From positions 419,497 to 447,401 of the forward strand of contig BFEA01000025.1 in assembly GCA_003427395.1 (NCBI GenBank): a stretch of 27,905 nt of DNA. Reading direction: 5' to 3'. Below the pieces are notes generated by a model, which did no database searches, had not been told where the DNA came from, and worked only from the letters and a program-made list of their open reading frames with translations. This DNA comes from Chara braunii. Taxonomy: Eukaryota; Streptophyta; Charophyceae; Charales; Characeae. This document shows, piece after piece, positions 16,244 through 26,081 of this stretch. Each line of letters begins with the position of its first letter. Positions within the stretch are counted from its first letter, which is position 1. The position numbers were made by a program, and so were the translations under genes.

Positions 16244-16370
16244 CAGCCCGATTCGTCCGCATCTGGCCCTAATTGCTGTCAGATGCATTTGGAAAGTGCT
16301 AGGTGGCATGTTCAGCCTGATTCGTTCGCATCTGGCCCTCATTGCAGCCAGATGCTTTTCATAAAGTGCT
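16244..16370. repeat. Tandem duplication of a 57-58 bp hairpin unit
   Basis: Units at 16244-16300 and 16313-16370 both run CAGCC(C/T)GATTCGT(C/T)CGCATCTGGCCCT...AAAGTGCT. Each contains an inverted repeat: GCATCTGGC with GTCAGATGC in unit 1 (one G-T pair), and GCATCTGGC with GCCAGATGC in unit 2 (perfect). Confidence 0.85.
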
Positions 16371-17243
16371 TGCCCGTTCAGAGCTCAAATCCTTTGTTTT
16401 TTTCTTTTTTCTTGTTTTTTTTTTCTTTTTAACGCCCAGTGTGTTGTAGACGCCAAGGACCAGACCCGTGGGGATTGCTGGCAGCGGCAGCCCATAATTG
16501 TCCTGACAGGATAAGCCACCTGCCATACCCATCCCCACGTTCATACTCCCACCCCACCTCCTGTCCCTACTATCCTACCTCACTGTGACCAGCACTCAGG
16601 ACCATCACGCTACCAGTATCGAGGGCACCTTGGACCAGAGAGCAGTGATAAGCACCTAGGCTGGGCCAACCCCCCATCCCTAGTGGAAGCGGAAGCGGAA
16701 GCAGACGAACCTTGTCGGACGGGAACTTTGGACGCCAGGCTCATGCAGTCTTCTACGGGCCCAATATCAGAGTTCCAAGCTTGAATCCTATTCTTAGGGC
16801 ATACTCACCCTAATTCTGAGGGCACTCACGCTGCTGAGGGTTTTTTAGCTTTTGTTTCCCCCCCCCCCCCTCTTTGAGCTTTTTCGGTTCTTCCCGTGCA
16901 AAGCAGTGCTGTTTTCTTATGGCATTTTTTTCTCTTTCTCCTGGATGGAGTTGCGGCCAGATGCACCCAAGTGGGATTGCCCATTCAGAATTGCTTTTTT
17001 TCCTGTTGTCCCAGGGGTTGAGTTTTCCCCTTTTCTGTTTCTTTCCTCTTGTGCCCGGGATGGGGTGGAGTTTGTGCTGGGCCGCGGCTTCACCGCTGGT
17101 GGCTGACTTGTTTTCTTTAAAAGAAACAAGTTTGACCCATCTACGGCTATAACATGGGAAGATACAGCGCCATAACTTTTTTTGTTTTCTGGATGTCGAG
17201 AGCAGCGGAGCTCCCTCCCTCCCTCCCTCCCTCCCTCCCTCCC
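16371..17243. other. Non-coding spacer up to the assembly gap
   Basis: No gene is supported. Contains a T-rich run (16397-16431), a C run (about 16859-16870) and a CTCC microsatellite (17212-17243) that leads into the gap. Confidence 0.55.
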
Positions 17244-17608
17244 NNNNNNNNNNNNNNNNNNNNNNNNNNNNNNNNNNNNNNNNNNNNNNNNNNNNNNNNN
17301 NNNNNNNNNNNNNNNNNNNNNNNNNNNNNNNNNNNNNNNNNNNNNNNNNNNNNNNNNNNNNNNNNNNNNNNNNNNNNNNNNNNNNNNNNNNNNNNNNNNN
17401 NNNNNNNNNNNNNNNNNNNNNNNNNNNNNNNNNNNNNNNNNNNNNNNNNNNNNNNNNNNNNNNNNNNNNNNNNNNNNNNNNNNNNNNNNNNNNNNNNNNN
17501 NNNNNNNNNNNNNNNNNNNNNNNNNNNNNNNNNNNNNNNNNNNNNNNNNNNNNNNNNNNNNNNNNNNNNNNNNNNNNNNNNNNNNNNNNNNNNNNNNNNN
17601 NNNNNNNN
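17244..17608. other. Assembly gap (365 N)
   Basis: Unknown bases entered from a CTCC repeat. Open frames crossing it are artefacts of reading N as X. Confidence 0.99.
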
Positions 17609-17731
17609 CGCGCGCACGTGCTCCTTCCCTCTCCCCCCCGGCACTCCAGTCTTCCCCCATGCACGACGCACCGTCATTTTCGCCGAGCCGGCCCGGAAAG
17701 TTAGCTTGGGTTCATCATGCTCGGGGAAGAG

Positions 17732-17733
<2 letters not shown>

Positions 17734-17794
<61 letters not shown>
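17734..17794. repeat. (CT)n microsatellite
   Basis: About 30 CT units, the first of two close blocks. Confidence 0.97.
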
Positions 17795-17796
<2 letters not shown>

Positions 17797-17849
17797 GCTG
17801 TGTGCTTCCATTCACACCCGTGGCGAAAACGAAACGAGTAGGTTTGGTC

Positions 17850-17852
<3 letters not shown>

Positions 17853-17928
<76 letters not shown>
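17853..17928. repeat. (CT)n microsatellite
   Basis: About 38 CT units, 58 bases after the previous block. Confidence 0.97.
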
Positions 17929-17930
<2 letters not shown>

Positions 17931-18444
17931 CCCTCCCTCCCTGTGTGTGTGAACAGCCAGAGTTCCATGGCAAATTCTCTCTCCCCTGCCCCCCTGCCCT
18001 CTCTCTCTTTGTGTTGTGGCTTAAGAGGGGTAGAGTTTGAACTGTGCGAGGCTGCTCTGCACTTGTATTCGAACATGAGGCCCCGCCCACGATGCGCGCC
18101 GCCCTCCGCTTGAATCCATAAAAAAAACGCGCGTCCCAAGGCGCGCTGCTGAAAAAATGTGTGCGGCCCTAAGCCCAAAGTGCCTCCGCCGCAGCGCACC
18201 AGGCTCCGGACCCTCGTGGACAAAAAAAAAAAAGATCTCTGCACTTTTTGCGGGTTTCCCTTGGGCCCATGCCTTGCCCCAGACCATTTTCCCAACACAG
18301 GGAGCCCAGGCTCACGGGAGCGTCACGCGAGACCCTCTGTTCCCTTTATAAAGAGTATATATATAGGGAAAAAAAACAGGTCCTTATGACCACCTGGCTC
18401 CATATCCATTCTGCGGAGCACGAGTCCGGTTCCTAGTCCCCTGG
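17929..18444. other. Non-coding spacer
   Basis: No gene is supported. A TATA-rich segment, TTTATAAAGAGTATATATAT (about 18345-18364), could be a promoter or a short microsatellite. Confidence 0.4.
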
Positions 18445-18546
18445 CAAGTCGAGAAAGTACATCAATTCCACCCTCTCTCTCCCTTCGGTTTGGCCGGAGG
18501 ACGGGAGCGAGAGTGTGGATCCGAACTGATGTACTTTCTTGACTTG
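18445..18546. repeat. Foldback (long inverted repeat) element
   Basis: CAAGTCGAGAAAGTACATCA (18445-18464) is the reverse complement of TGATGTACTTTCTTGACTTG (18527-18546) with one mismatch. Pairing continues inward (TTCCACCCTCTCTCTCCC against GGGAGCGAGAGTGTGGA, with mismatches) and outward (TCCCCTGG against CGGGGGA), leaving a small central loop. Confidence 0.85.
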
Positions 18547-18798
18547 CGGGGGAAAAAGAATCCCTGAACACCATAGATTACTCCCTGTTGCTGGAGGATT
18601 GACTGTGAGCTCTCGCCCTTCTCGTTTATTTCTCTCAGCCTCTCAGATTCGATCTGTGGACCTGTCAGTTTCTTTCGTGACTTTCTTGCATTTGCATCTG
18701 ATTTCGAGTTTGCGGGATTTTGGTTATGATTCCCTTGACCTCACACCGTGCACCGGTCTTCTGCTGTGAAAACTTGTGATGGCCTTTTTCTGTACCAG

Positions 18799-20051
18799 GT
18801 AGGGAGGGGGAAGTTGGTGAAGGAAACAATATTGCGAAGCACCGTTCGGCAAGAATGCAAGGAGGAGCAGAGTGACAGAGGAGAGAAAAGGAAAAGGAGG
18901 TCACTGGGTTGTGACAAGTGTTTTCCAAAAGGGGAAATTCAATGCCAAGACCGCAAGGTGGGGGCAGAGATACGGTTCCAAGCTAGCGCCGGGGAAGAAG
19001 TGCGATCAGGTAAACTTCGCAGCGGAGCCAAATGCGAGTCAACTTCCGACGCTAAGTTAGTTAAAGTGAAGCATGAAACCACATCCCAGGCAACAGAGGC
19101 TCCCTTTCCCGGTCCAGTTTCCTATCCCATTCCTGTTCCTGGGCCCGTTCCCGTTCTTGGTAATATTCCTGGTCCCGACGGTACTGTCCATAGGCCCTGG
19201 TGGACCATGCGGACAGGGATTCAACAGCATCGAGGAGCAAGTGCAAGAATGGAGTGTGGGGGAGGAGGAGATGTCTGTACAGTACGGCTTCAGTGCCCGT
19301 CTGACGACTGTCGCAACTGTACTGCACCCCCCATGTTTGCCTGCGGTTCCCAGGTACTTTCTCCTCCCCCCTCTCACGGTAAACGTCACCAAGAGGCGGG
19401 ATATGGGGGAAGAAGGGATGTGAATGGTGGAGGGGAGAATGGAGGAGGAGGAAACAGCACAGGCATGCAGCCCAGTAAACGACAGGCGTTGGGTGCAGGA
19501 GGGGGAGGGGATGGTGGGGAGGAGGGTGACAGACTCATCCACAGCCTGAAAGGGGAGGATGTCAGAGAAGACGCATCGGGCGGCATGAGGAGTAACGTGC
19601 GAGAGGAAATAGAGGGGTTTGGTGGGAGTTTGGGGCCGCTACTACTGGTCGGTATGACTGGGAGTGGCACAGGGCTGGCAGGAAGTGCACATGGAGATGC
19701 TCGGGTTGAAGTAGGCAAGGAGGAGGCTGTATGTGGTAGAGATCCATTGACGTCTGCTGGTGTAAGGAATGAGCATGGGAGTAATCGATGGTTTGCGAGC
19801 GAGAAATCCGTGGACATCAGCAGAGGATTGGAGGCGGTTCCCATCCGATTCGCTCAGGAGCGTCACGGTGCAGGATCATCTTGCAATGGCAATCCATTTG
19901 GTACTTTCATGTACATGCGGGAGTGCGGCAGCCCACAGGAACTCGTGCTGGGCAGCAGAAAGTCGAGCTGCTGCAAGTGCTCAGGCAATTGCTTGGGGGA
20001 GGAGGGGGAGGCGTGTTGCTGTGCGGCAGGGATGAGCGCAAGATACGAAAG
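18799..20051 (+). CDS. SUVR-like histone H3-K9 methyltransferase, exon with N-terminal half of pre-SET
   Basis: The open frame runs from 18748 to 20142; I start the exon at the acceptor-like TTTTTCTGTACCAG|GTAGGG (18798/18799). Most of it is Gly- and Pro-rich and disordered, including a run of Pro-Val/Pro-Gly. The end is recognisable. FGTFMYMREC (about 19897-19926) resembles the FxYI segment that opens pre-SET in plant SUVR1/2/4. CCKCSGNCL...ACCCAAG (19969-20031) fits the CxxCxGDCL...CxCA zinc-binding cluster. A weak donor, GAAAG|GTTTTC, at 20051/20052 would leave two bases, matching the phase of the exon at 26486. About 20-30 residues of the usual pre-SET middle are not found, so a small exon may be missing between them. 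SUVR enzymes methylate lysine 9 of histone H3 in silenced chromatin; the catalytic SET domain is not in the window. Confidence 0.55.
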
Positions 20052-20142
20052 GTTTTCTGACTGTACTGCCTGTGGGTGGAGGTTGAGCTGTTGGTTTCTT
20101 CAACAGCTCGAAGAAACACGGCTGAAAAGGCGAGTTGGGTGA

Positions 20143-20470
20143 CTTTTTTCTGCTATCCTATCTCGATGGCCCCCACCCACAGAGATCCTGGAACAACTCT
20201 TGGAACTGGAAAAAAAAAAAAAAAAAAAATCCCAAGAGGAAGGTATGTGTCATGATGACCAGTTTGCAGCGGGGTATGGTTGAAAGGAGTGTGCACTGAG
20301 TTATTAAAAAAAAAAGAAAAAAAAGGAGTGCACTGCGGGACAACCAACAATGGAAAAAAAAAAAACAAAAAAAAAACAGCTATATAACGCCCAAATTCAG
20401 ATAGCAAGGAAAATAAGTAACAGCGAGATGACAATTCCAGATCACACCATCACATTGAAAGCCAAATAGT
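20143..20470. other. Non-coding, A-tract rich
   Basis: Three A-rich runs (about 20210-20229, 20305-20324 and 20354-20377) and a TATA-like AGCTATATAACGCC (20380-20393). No gene is supported. Probably intron of the SUVR-like gene. Confidence 0.5.
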
Positions 20471-21009
20471 CACACTGTGTCCAGAGAGCAGCATTGCACC
20501 AATAATACACCAATGGAGATCCGTAGCACTGAAAACCAATGTTCATGGAGAGCATACTCTCTCCTCCTAACACAAGAGTCCAGTTCCTTCACACTCACAC
20601 TTGGCGCTCAGCGCCCAGCCTACTCCTACACAGCTACTACAGAGTACGAAAAGACAATGCAACTGTTGACATCAGCGGCAGCCCGAAGTACTTGAAGATG
20701 TCGCCCATGCAGACCATTGCCAATACAAGGTACGTGCCCTCACATCATCATCATCATCATCATCATCCTTCACCTATCCCCGGACTACACCACCCCTGTC
20801 CTCTCTTTGACCCGAAGACCACCCCTGCGCTTCATTGTAGTCCAAGCCCACCAGCTATGGTGGCTGGGCTATGGCGCTGCCCTCAGCAGCGCCCTCCTCC
20901 TCTGCACGACCGCACGTGCTGCACCTCGCCTCTCAGCGCTAGCAGCAGCCTACGAGCATGAGCTCCAGCAGCGCTGCCGCCAGCATGCGAGTGCCTGAAT
21001 GAGGCTGCC

Positions 21010-21047
21010 TGGCCAGAGCTCTTTTCTTTATGGAAAAGAGATGGCCA
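21010..21047 (-). promoter_or_regulatory. Two-part hairpin with TATA-like loop
   Basis: CTCTTTTC (21019-21026) pairs with GAAAAGAG (21033-21040), and outside it TGGCCA (21010-21015) pairs with TGGCCA (21042-21047). The minus-strand loop reads CATAAA. Compared with 5265-5289 the arm sequence has changed but the pairing is kept. Confidence 0.45.
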
Positions 21048-21339
21048 GCTCTCGCAGCCTGGCTGGGCTGGCCTGGGCCCAGAAGCTTCCGGAAGGCCCC
21101 AGGAGGCTGCCTGGATGCAGCAGCTACTGGGCTGCTGGGCCTCGTTCGGTTGGGCACCCAACTGTCTCTGTATGAGGCTGCGAATCACGCCCAGGGCCTG
21201 CATTCCTTGGAAAGGCCCGGTAGGCCGTGGAAATGTCTTCGGTGCTCGGCCTGTGTTTCTTTCAACCAACTGGGGCGTCGCAACTGCCTGGACCCCAAAT
21301 ATGAAATTGACAGTCGAGGGCCTCTTGCAAAAAGCCAGG

Positions 21340-21384
21340 CCCGCCTTCACTTAGGGCGGGCACCTCCGCCTTCACTTAGGGCGG
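21340..21384. repeat. Tandem pair of the 20-nt hairpin motif
   Basis: CCCGCCTTCACTTAGGGCGG at 21340-21359, then TCCGCCTTCACTTAGGGCGG at 21365-21384. See also 5707 and 5868. Confidence 0.85.
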
Positions 21385-21450
21385 GTAAGGCTGCAGACAG
21401 GGCCCCATAGGCCTACCGAGGACCCTGATCCTCGCAGATCATTGCGGTTT

Positions 21451-22584
21451 AGTTATTTTACGGGTTAATGGTCTTGACTCTCGACTCTCGAGTGTGCATA
21501 ATAATTTATAAACTACCGGTAGTAAGAATTCCAGCGTAACAATCTAACAAACAACAAGCGATCTTTCGTTTTGTTCCTGCTTCTGGTTTCTTTTTTTTTT
21601 TACATAACTTTTTTTATAATTAAAAAACAAAAACAACTATCTTTTTTCACAGTTTTGTGTTGTACCTGCTTCCTTTTTTTTTTTTTTTTTTGAACTTTTT
21701 ATTTTTTTATCTTTTGCCCAAATTTACTGGAATCGATGGAAATCACATAAGACTTTTACCGGCATGCACCTCCTGTTAGTCTATACCTCGTGGAAGCATC
21801 ATCCCTTTCACCATTCGCTAGCTGATCGATTTTTTTTATTTTTTTATTTTTTTTGAAAACATGCTCCAATTCATTCGTGGGGAGCAGCACGTGCTGGGAA
21901 TCGGGCCCAGCGTCCCATATGAAGACATGTACAAAACAATTTATGAATCAATTGAGGTGCCGGGGCCATTTACCCGGTTTCAGCTTTGAGAGTATCCTCC
22001 AAGATCGTGAACAAGCTACTGGACTTTGGGATAGATGATGAGAAGACTACGAATCCTTTTTTATGATCGCTAAACACCTCCTGAAATCCACCGCAATTTT
22101 CTGAACACTAGAGTATCTAAGGGATTTCCAACAGATCATAACAAAGCTCGCTAAAACTGACTTATTCTCTGACAAACTCATCCAGGCCTCACGCCCCCTA
22201 TCTGCTAGGTTACAGAGCAACGCGACTCGCTCGTAGCTGATTGAAAAATGCATCAAAATCTTTCTCAATCAGGGTCGTAGTAACGACTCCGCAAAAAATG
22301 ACGACCACTGATGTCTGTGTGAAAAACTGAACTCTCTGTGCCAGAAAACCCGTGGTCATCAGATTATCTGTGTCCTGATTCTGCACTTCATGCAGGGCCG
22401 GTGAGCATCTCTTTTCGCTCTCGTCTCCTACCTCCTTGTCTTAATAACTGGTGCGCTGGCCTCAGGAACGTCCTGATTCATTCCGTCTCTCACCCGTCAC
22501 TCCTTCTCTCCTCTTTTCCTCCTCTTTTTTTTTGAATCTCCTCTCTACCTATATTCACCTCCCTTCCCCCATAAATTGTTTAAA
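21451..22584. other. AT-rich spacer, no supported gene
   Basis: T-rich stretches occur near 21589-21604, 21672-21691 and 21830-21855; the first two follow similar GT(T/A)CCTGCTTC text, suggesting a local duplication. From 21850 to 22330 there are short open pieces on both strands (minus 22047-22268 is the longest) that look protein-like but match no family I can name. Confidence 0.45.
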
Positions 22585-22604
22585 CCCCCCCCCCCCCCCC
22601 CCCC
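22585..22604. repeat. Poly-C run (20 C)
   Basis: Twenty consecutive C, followed about 30 bases later by an AATTAATT palindromic stretch (22640-22662). Confidence 0.95.
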
Positions 22605-22664
22605 TGCGAAATGGGGTCCGGTTCGAAAGGGACCCATCTAATTAATTAACTAATTAATTAACAA

Positions 22665-23566
22665 GTGTGCCGCAGATCATTCCTCTCTCTCCCGAACCAC
22701 TCGTGGAACTTGCCCCCCTCAGGACATAGCTCTCTGTTTCGGGTTGTGAGGTGGAAGTGAGCCCATCTTCATGCCATGCACCTGCTGTGCATCCTCGTCC
22801 ATATTCATGCCATTTCAACCTCCAGTCTCTCTCTCTCTCCCTCCTTGTGAGTGTTGTATAGGCCACTCTGCACCCAGTGTTGCCTGTCGAAGGTTTTGTT
22901 TTTATCCACAGCCCTCCTTCCAGTTGTGGGGCTTCTTAACGTGTTAAATGCAATGAACTTAGAAAATAATCAAGTTTGTCGTGCAAGGGGCTAGGTAGGC
23001 AGGGAGGATGTGGCTATGAGGAGGACAGGGAATGGCTTAACACTGTTAACAGTTCATATACGTCAGAGCTCAATGTCACAGAGCTTAAATGCAAGGGGGG
23101 GGGGCTGAAGAGGGATGGGAAATGGAAACTGTCATGAGGCCGTTTTCTATCCCAGTACGCTCTGCAGTACATCTTGCTTTTTTTATGTTTGCCTTGTCCG
23201 TGCTTTTTTTGCCTTTCCCTGATTCTCCCCCCCACCTTTCCCTCTCATCCCCCCGCTTTTCCAGTGAGAACTAGTGCAGATGACTTCGTCAGCGCGCCAG
23301 AAGCAATCTGCGATGGCGTCCAGACTGTGCGGCCCACCTCCTCTTCTCCTTTGTGCTTCAGCACTACTCAGCTATTCCCTGAGGCAGCAACACACTCTGC
23401 GCCATTGATTGTGCCCAGCATCGTCTGTTTGGTGGGTAACTTGAGGTGGAGCTGGTGTGATTGCACAAAAAAAGGATTGATTTCACTCGAATTCACTGAA
23501 GTTAAGATGATGCAGAAGACCTTTGGTCCAGCACCAGCTATGTATGGTCATTGATTGATTTCTTGT
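22665..23566. other. Non-coding spacer, probable intron
   Basis: No gene is supported. An acceptor-like CCCCGCTTTTCCAG at 23263 opens a frame to a donor-like TTTG|GTGGGT at 23431, but the translated residues match nothing, so I do not call an exon. Confidence 0.45.
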
Positions 23567-23685
23567 CTTTTTTTTTTTTTTTTGCTTCTTCTCATGATGT
23601 CGTCCTTGCCCAGGTAGCATGCTAATCTTTTCTTTTCTCCCCAGAGTCTCTGTCCTTCCAAGTTTAGCTCTGATGTCTCAAATGC
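23567..23685 (-). pseudogene. Strongly decayed U6 snRNA retrocopy with A tail
   Basis: On the minus strand, GACATCAGAGCTAAACTTGG, then ACAGAGA, AAAAGATTAGCATG, CCTGGGCAAGGACGACAT and GAGAA follow the U6 order, ending in a run of about 17 A (the T run at 23567-23583). It carries an insertion after ACAGAGA and many substitutions, so it is the oldest U6 copy here. Confidence 0.7.
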
Positions 23686-24746
23686 CAGTGTAGTACGTAT
23701 CGCCGTTCTTTCAATTCGGTCATTCTTTCAATTCCTTTTGTGCACTCTCTACTTTTTTTTCCTCCTCTTGGTCCTCTCTGACTCCTCTTGAAGACTTGAA
23801 CACTTTTTCTGTATTTTCAAATTTTCACAACTTGTCACTGACAGCTTTTTGACTCACTGCAAGTCTGCGACCAGTGTGGAATCTGTGGATATGTCACCTG
23901 CCTAACTCGAAAGAGACCCGGTAACAGGAAAGAAGCACTGGCTGCTTCGCCAGTAGGGAAAGGGTCTAGGTATCCACTTCGACACAGCCTGGAAGGAACA
24001 ACTCCCTAGGATCCCGGAGTGGAAGTGAGCGAAAATGTATGGTATGGAGTTGACTCTTTACTCGTAGCCTCGTAGGCCTTTGGATTCACAGTTACAAAAA
24101 AAAAATTAAAAAAAAATCATTCGGGTTTACGATGATGATCTTACCGGTAAAGAGCTGGAATTTGGGTGCGTCCCTTATTGAAGTAACTATTGTGCCATTT
24201 ATTCACTGTCTGTGTGGGCCAGCATAACCAACACCGAGCTATATCGAGTCTCCGCTCTGCAACACCCCCCTTCGCTTCCTTTTCTCCTCAGGCCGCCAGC
24301 ATGAACACTCACTCCACTAGCAAGGGACTCTCAAGAAGTAACAAGGTCGACTGTGTGGCGCTCAGCAACGGCTATGAGAAGTGATGGCATACCCAAATAG
24401 GAAACTGTCACTGTACCCATCGCTCAGAAACTGGTATGTGAGAAGTTGGGGTCGTTGACTACCTGTGTGGGAATGGGAAAGAGATTGGGAGTGTGCTGAT
24501 CACATTGAGGGACTGAGGCGCCTGAAAAACAGGCAATGACATGCTCTTTCTTCCTTGTGTGTGCCATTCTCTCAGAGAGGGGCATGCCCCACTACGCTAC
24601 GGTAGTGCCATGTCCGTGCCGGGATAGCATTGCCCTGGCCTCAGAAGTGGTAATGGGCACAAAAGTAGCACCGCACTGGTGGCGCCTGCCCCATTTAACA
24701 TTAAGATGATTCCGGAATGGCCGTGTCAGACTTCTACAGGCAAAGA
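23686..24746. other. Non-coding spacer, probable intron
   Basis: No gene is supported. A good acceptor-like CTTTTCTCCTCAG at about 24292 opens a 30-codon frame (MNTHSTSKGLS) without family resemblance. A short Cys pattern (CDQCGICGYVTC) near 23870 is not part of any domain I recognise. Confidence 0.45.
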
Positions 24747-24863
24747 TACCTTCACCCGAATACAACGTACGTCGTACGGTCATTATTACTGTATTTAGAT
24801 GGAAAGATAGCCCAAATACGGCTATCTATAATGACCGTACTTTGTATTCGGGCGAAGAAGGTA
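24747..24863. mobile_element. Palindromic MITE, copy 3 (best preserved)
   Basis: The left arm TACCTTCACCCGAATACAAC...GTACGGTCATTATTACTGTATTT pairs with the right arm, whose reverse complement reads TACCTTCTTCGCCCGAATAC, then AAAGTACGGTCATTATAG, then CCGTATTT. Arms of about 50 bp leave a small loop. Total 117 bp, non-coding. Confidence 0.75.
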
Positions 24864-24879
24864 GTTCTTTCTGAAATGG

Positions 24880-25780
24880 TTTCACCCACCAGACCCGACA
24901 TTTGCAGACACAGAGATTCGACCCCTGGACCTGTGCCCAAACCCTGTACATTGACCCTGTGTGCTGAGTGAGATTTGATCCCTAGACCTTGCCTTTACCC
25001 TGTACATAGGCCCAGCGATCTGTCTAAGACTTGATCCCTAGGTCTGTAGATTAGGAGTTAGGTCTGTTACCGTTCGGCTTAGGAAGGTCTGTTCTAGAAG
25101 TCTCTATCTGAGTCTACTGAGGCCTAGAGTCTGTTTGTAAGTCTGTAGGCTCTAGAAGGTTTTAGGTCCCTGTAGGCCAGTCCAGTCAGCAAGTACCAGG
25201 GGTAGGGGCTGCACGTGGGGAAGGTTCTGGACCACGCTGTGGGTTCCACACGTTTTGGCCAGAAGGCTAAACATCTTGAAGCTTCCCTGGGCCACATGTT
25301 TTGGCCCAGACCCACACGTTTTGAGGCAGGCCCGGGTACCTCCGAAGAGGTATAAATAAAGAGGCAGCGTCCAGCCATTCATTCATTCGCCTGTGTGCCA
25401 TGTGGAAGTGCTGCCTTGGTATCTTGTGTGTGGAGGACTGCAGGTGCCCGGAGAGGAAGTGGGCTGTGAAGAAGACAGCGGCCATAGCAAACCAGCGAGA
25501 GAGACACCGGCGGCCATAGCTAGGAGGAGGAAGAAGACGGTGGCCATAGCCGCCCAGCTGTTGGTGTAGACAGGGTGTACAGAGTGTGTGTGTGTGTACA
25601 GCATGGACATTCAGGGTGATCCTCGTACGTGCGTTCATGCGAGAGTGTGGGAGAGTGAGGCTGGTGGTAGAGACTGTTTGGCGGCCATAGCCTCAAGTTG
25701 TACAGTTGATTCAGACTGAGTTTAATACAAGTTCATTGTTGTTTCTGAGTTGGAAGAGTTCGCTTTTGCCATCGGTTCTA
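24880..25780 (+). repeat. TATA-bearing repeat, plus-strand copy
   Basis: Upstream part: three imperfect units about 57 bp apart centred on GATTCGACCCCTGG (24915), GATTTGATCCCTAG (24972) and GACTTGATCCCTAGG (25028), matching three similar units at 306-442 in the opposite orientation. Then comes GGTATAAATAAAGAGGCAGC (about 25350-25369) and CCAGCCATTCATTCATTC (25372-25389). The leader-like part holds four GCCATAGC motifs (25481, 25513, 25543, 25684), three of them about 31 bases apart. The order of repeats, TATA and leader resembles an LTR, but no inner retroelement coding region or primer-binding site is evident. Confidence 0.55.
25350..25357 (+). promoter_or_regulatory. TATA box of the repeat
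   Basis: TATAAATA lies about 25-30 bases before the CATTCATTC stretch. The matching copy at the left edge of the window keeps TATAAAT on the minus strand, at the same distance from the same downstream text. Confidence 0.5.
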
Positions 25781-26081
25781 AAGTGTGAATGTTGTGAGCA
25801 AGTCCAGAGTCGAGTCTGATTGCATTTCTAGCCTTGTAGGGGTAATTGAGCATCGCTCCACTACCCAACACTCTACATGCATTTTTGCTCACTTTCTGGA
25901 CCGGGTGCATTCGAATGAGTCCGAACATTTTGAATGTATTGGGTCTAGAAAATGTACAGAAGCATGTAAGAGTAGTGTGTAGTGAAGCTAGGCCTCCATT
26001 GTTCTAGCGTTAACTGTGCCCCCTTTTGTGGAAACTTGGAAAGATGGCAATGATAGCCCTCATGAGCGGCTGTCCACTGTC
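25781..26081. other. Non-coding spacer
   Basis: Open frames under 70 codons only, with no family resemblance. Nothing else seen. Confidence 0.5.

Larger units (their letters stand above)
20475..21450 (-). repeat. Repeat superfamily copy, pairs with 4.75-5.94 kb
   Basis: Same ordered marks as the copy at 4750: AGAGAGCA-TTGCACC, GGCGCTCAGCGCCCAGCCTAC (about 20602), GCTATGGC motifs (20854, 20868), TATA-loop hairpin (21010-21047), CCTGGCTGGGCTGG...AGCTTCCGGAAGG, GTTGGGCACC, two copies of the 20-nt hairpin motif, and ATCCTCGCA at the right end. By the GCCATAGC motif and the TATA-like CATAAA the transcribed direction is minus. Includes a CAT microsatellite (20742-20766). Confidence 0.6.

Noticed and set aside
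16810-18298. Long open frames crossing the gap with Leu-Ser or Arg-Glu runs
   Set aside because: They depend on reading N as open sequence and on CT repeats.
22047-22268. Minus-strand 73-codon frame resembling armadillo-repeat text
   Set aside because: Resemblance is impressionistic, no repeat periodicity is visible, and a stop lies just upstream.
23263-23431. Candidate exon of the SUVR-like gene between acceptor- and donor-like sites
   Set aside because: Translated residues do not resemble the missing pre-SET middle or any other domain.
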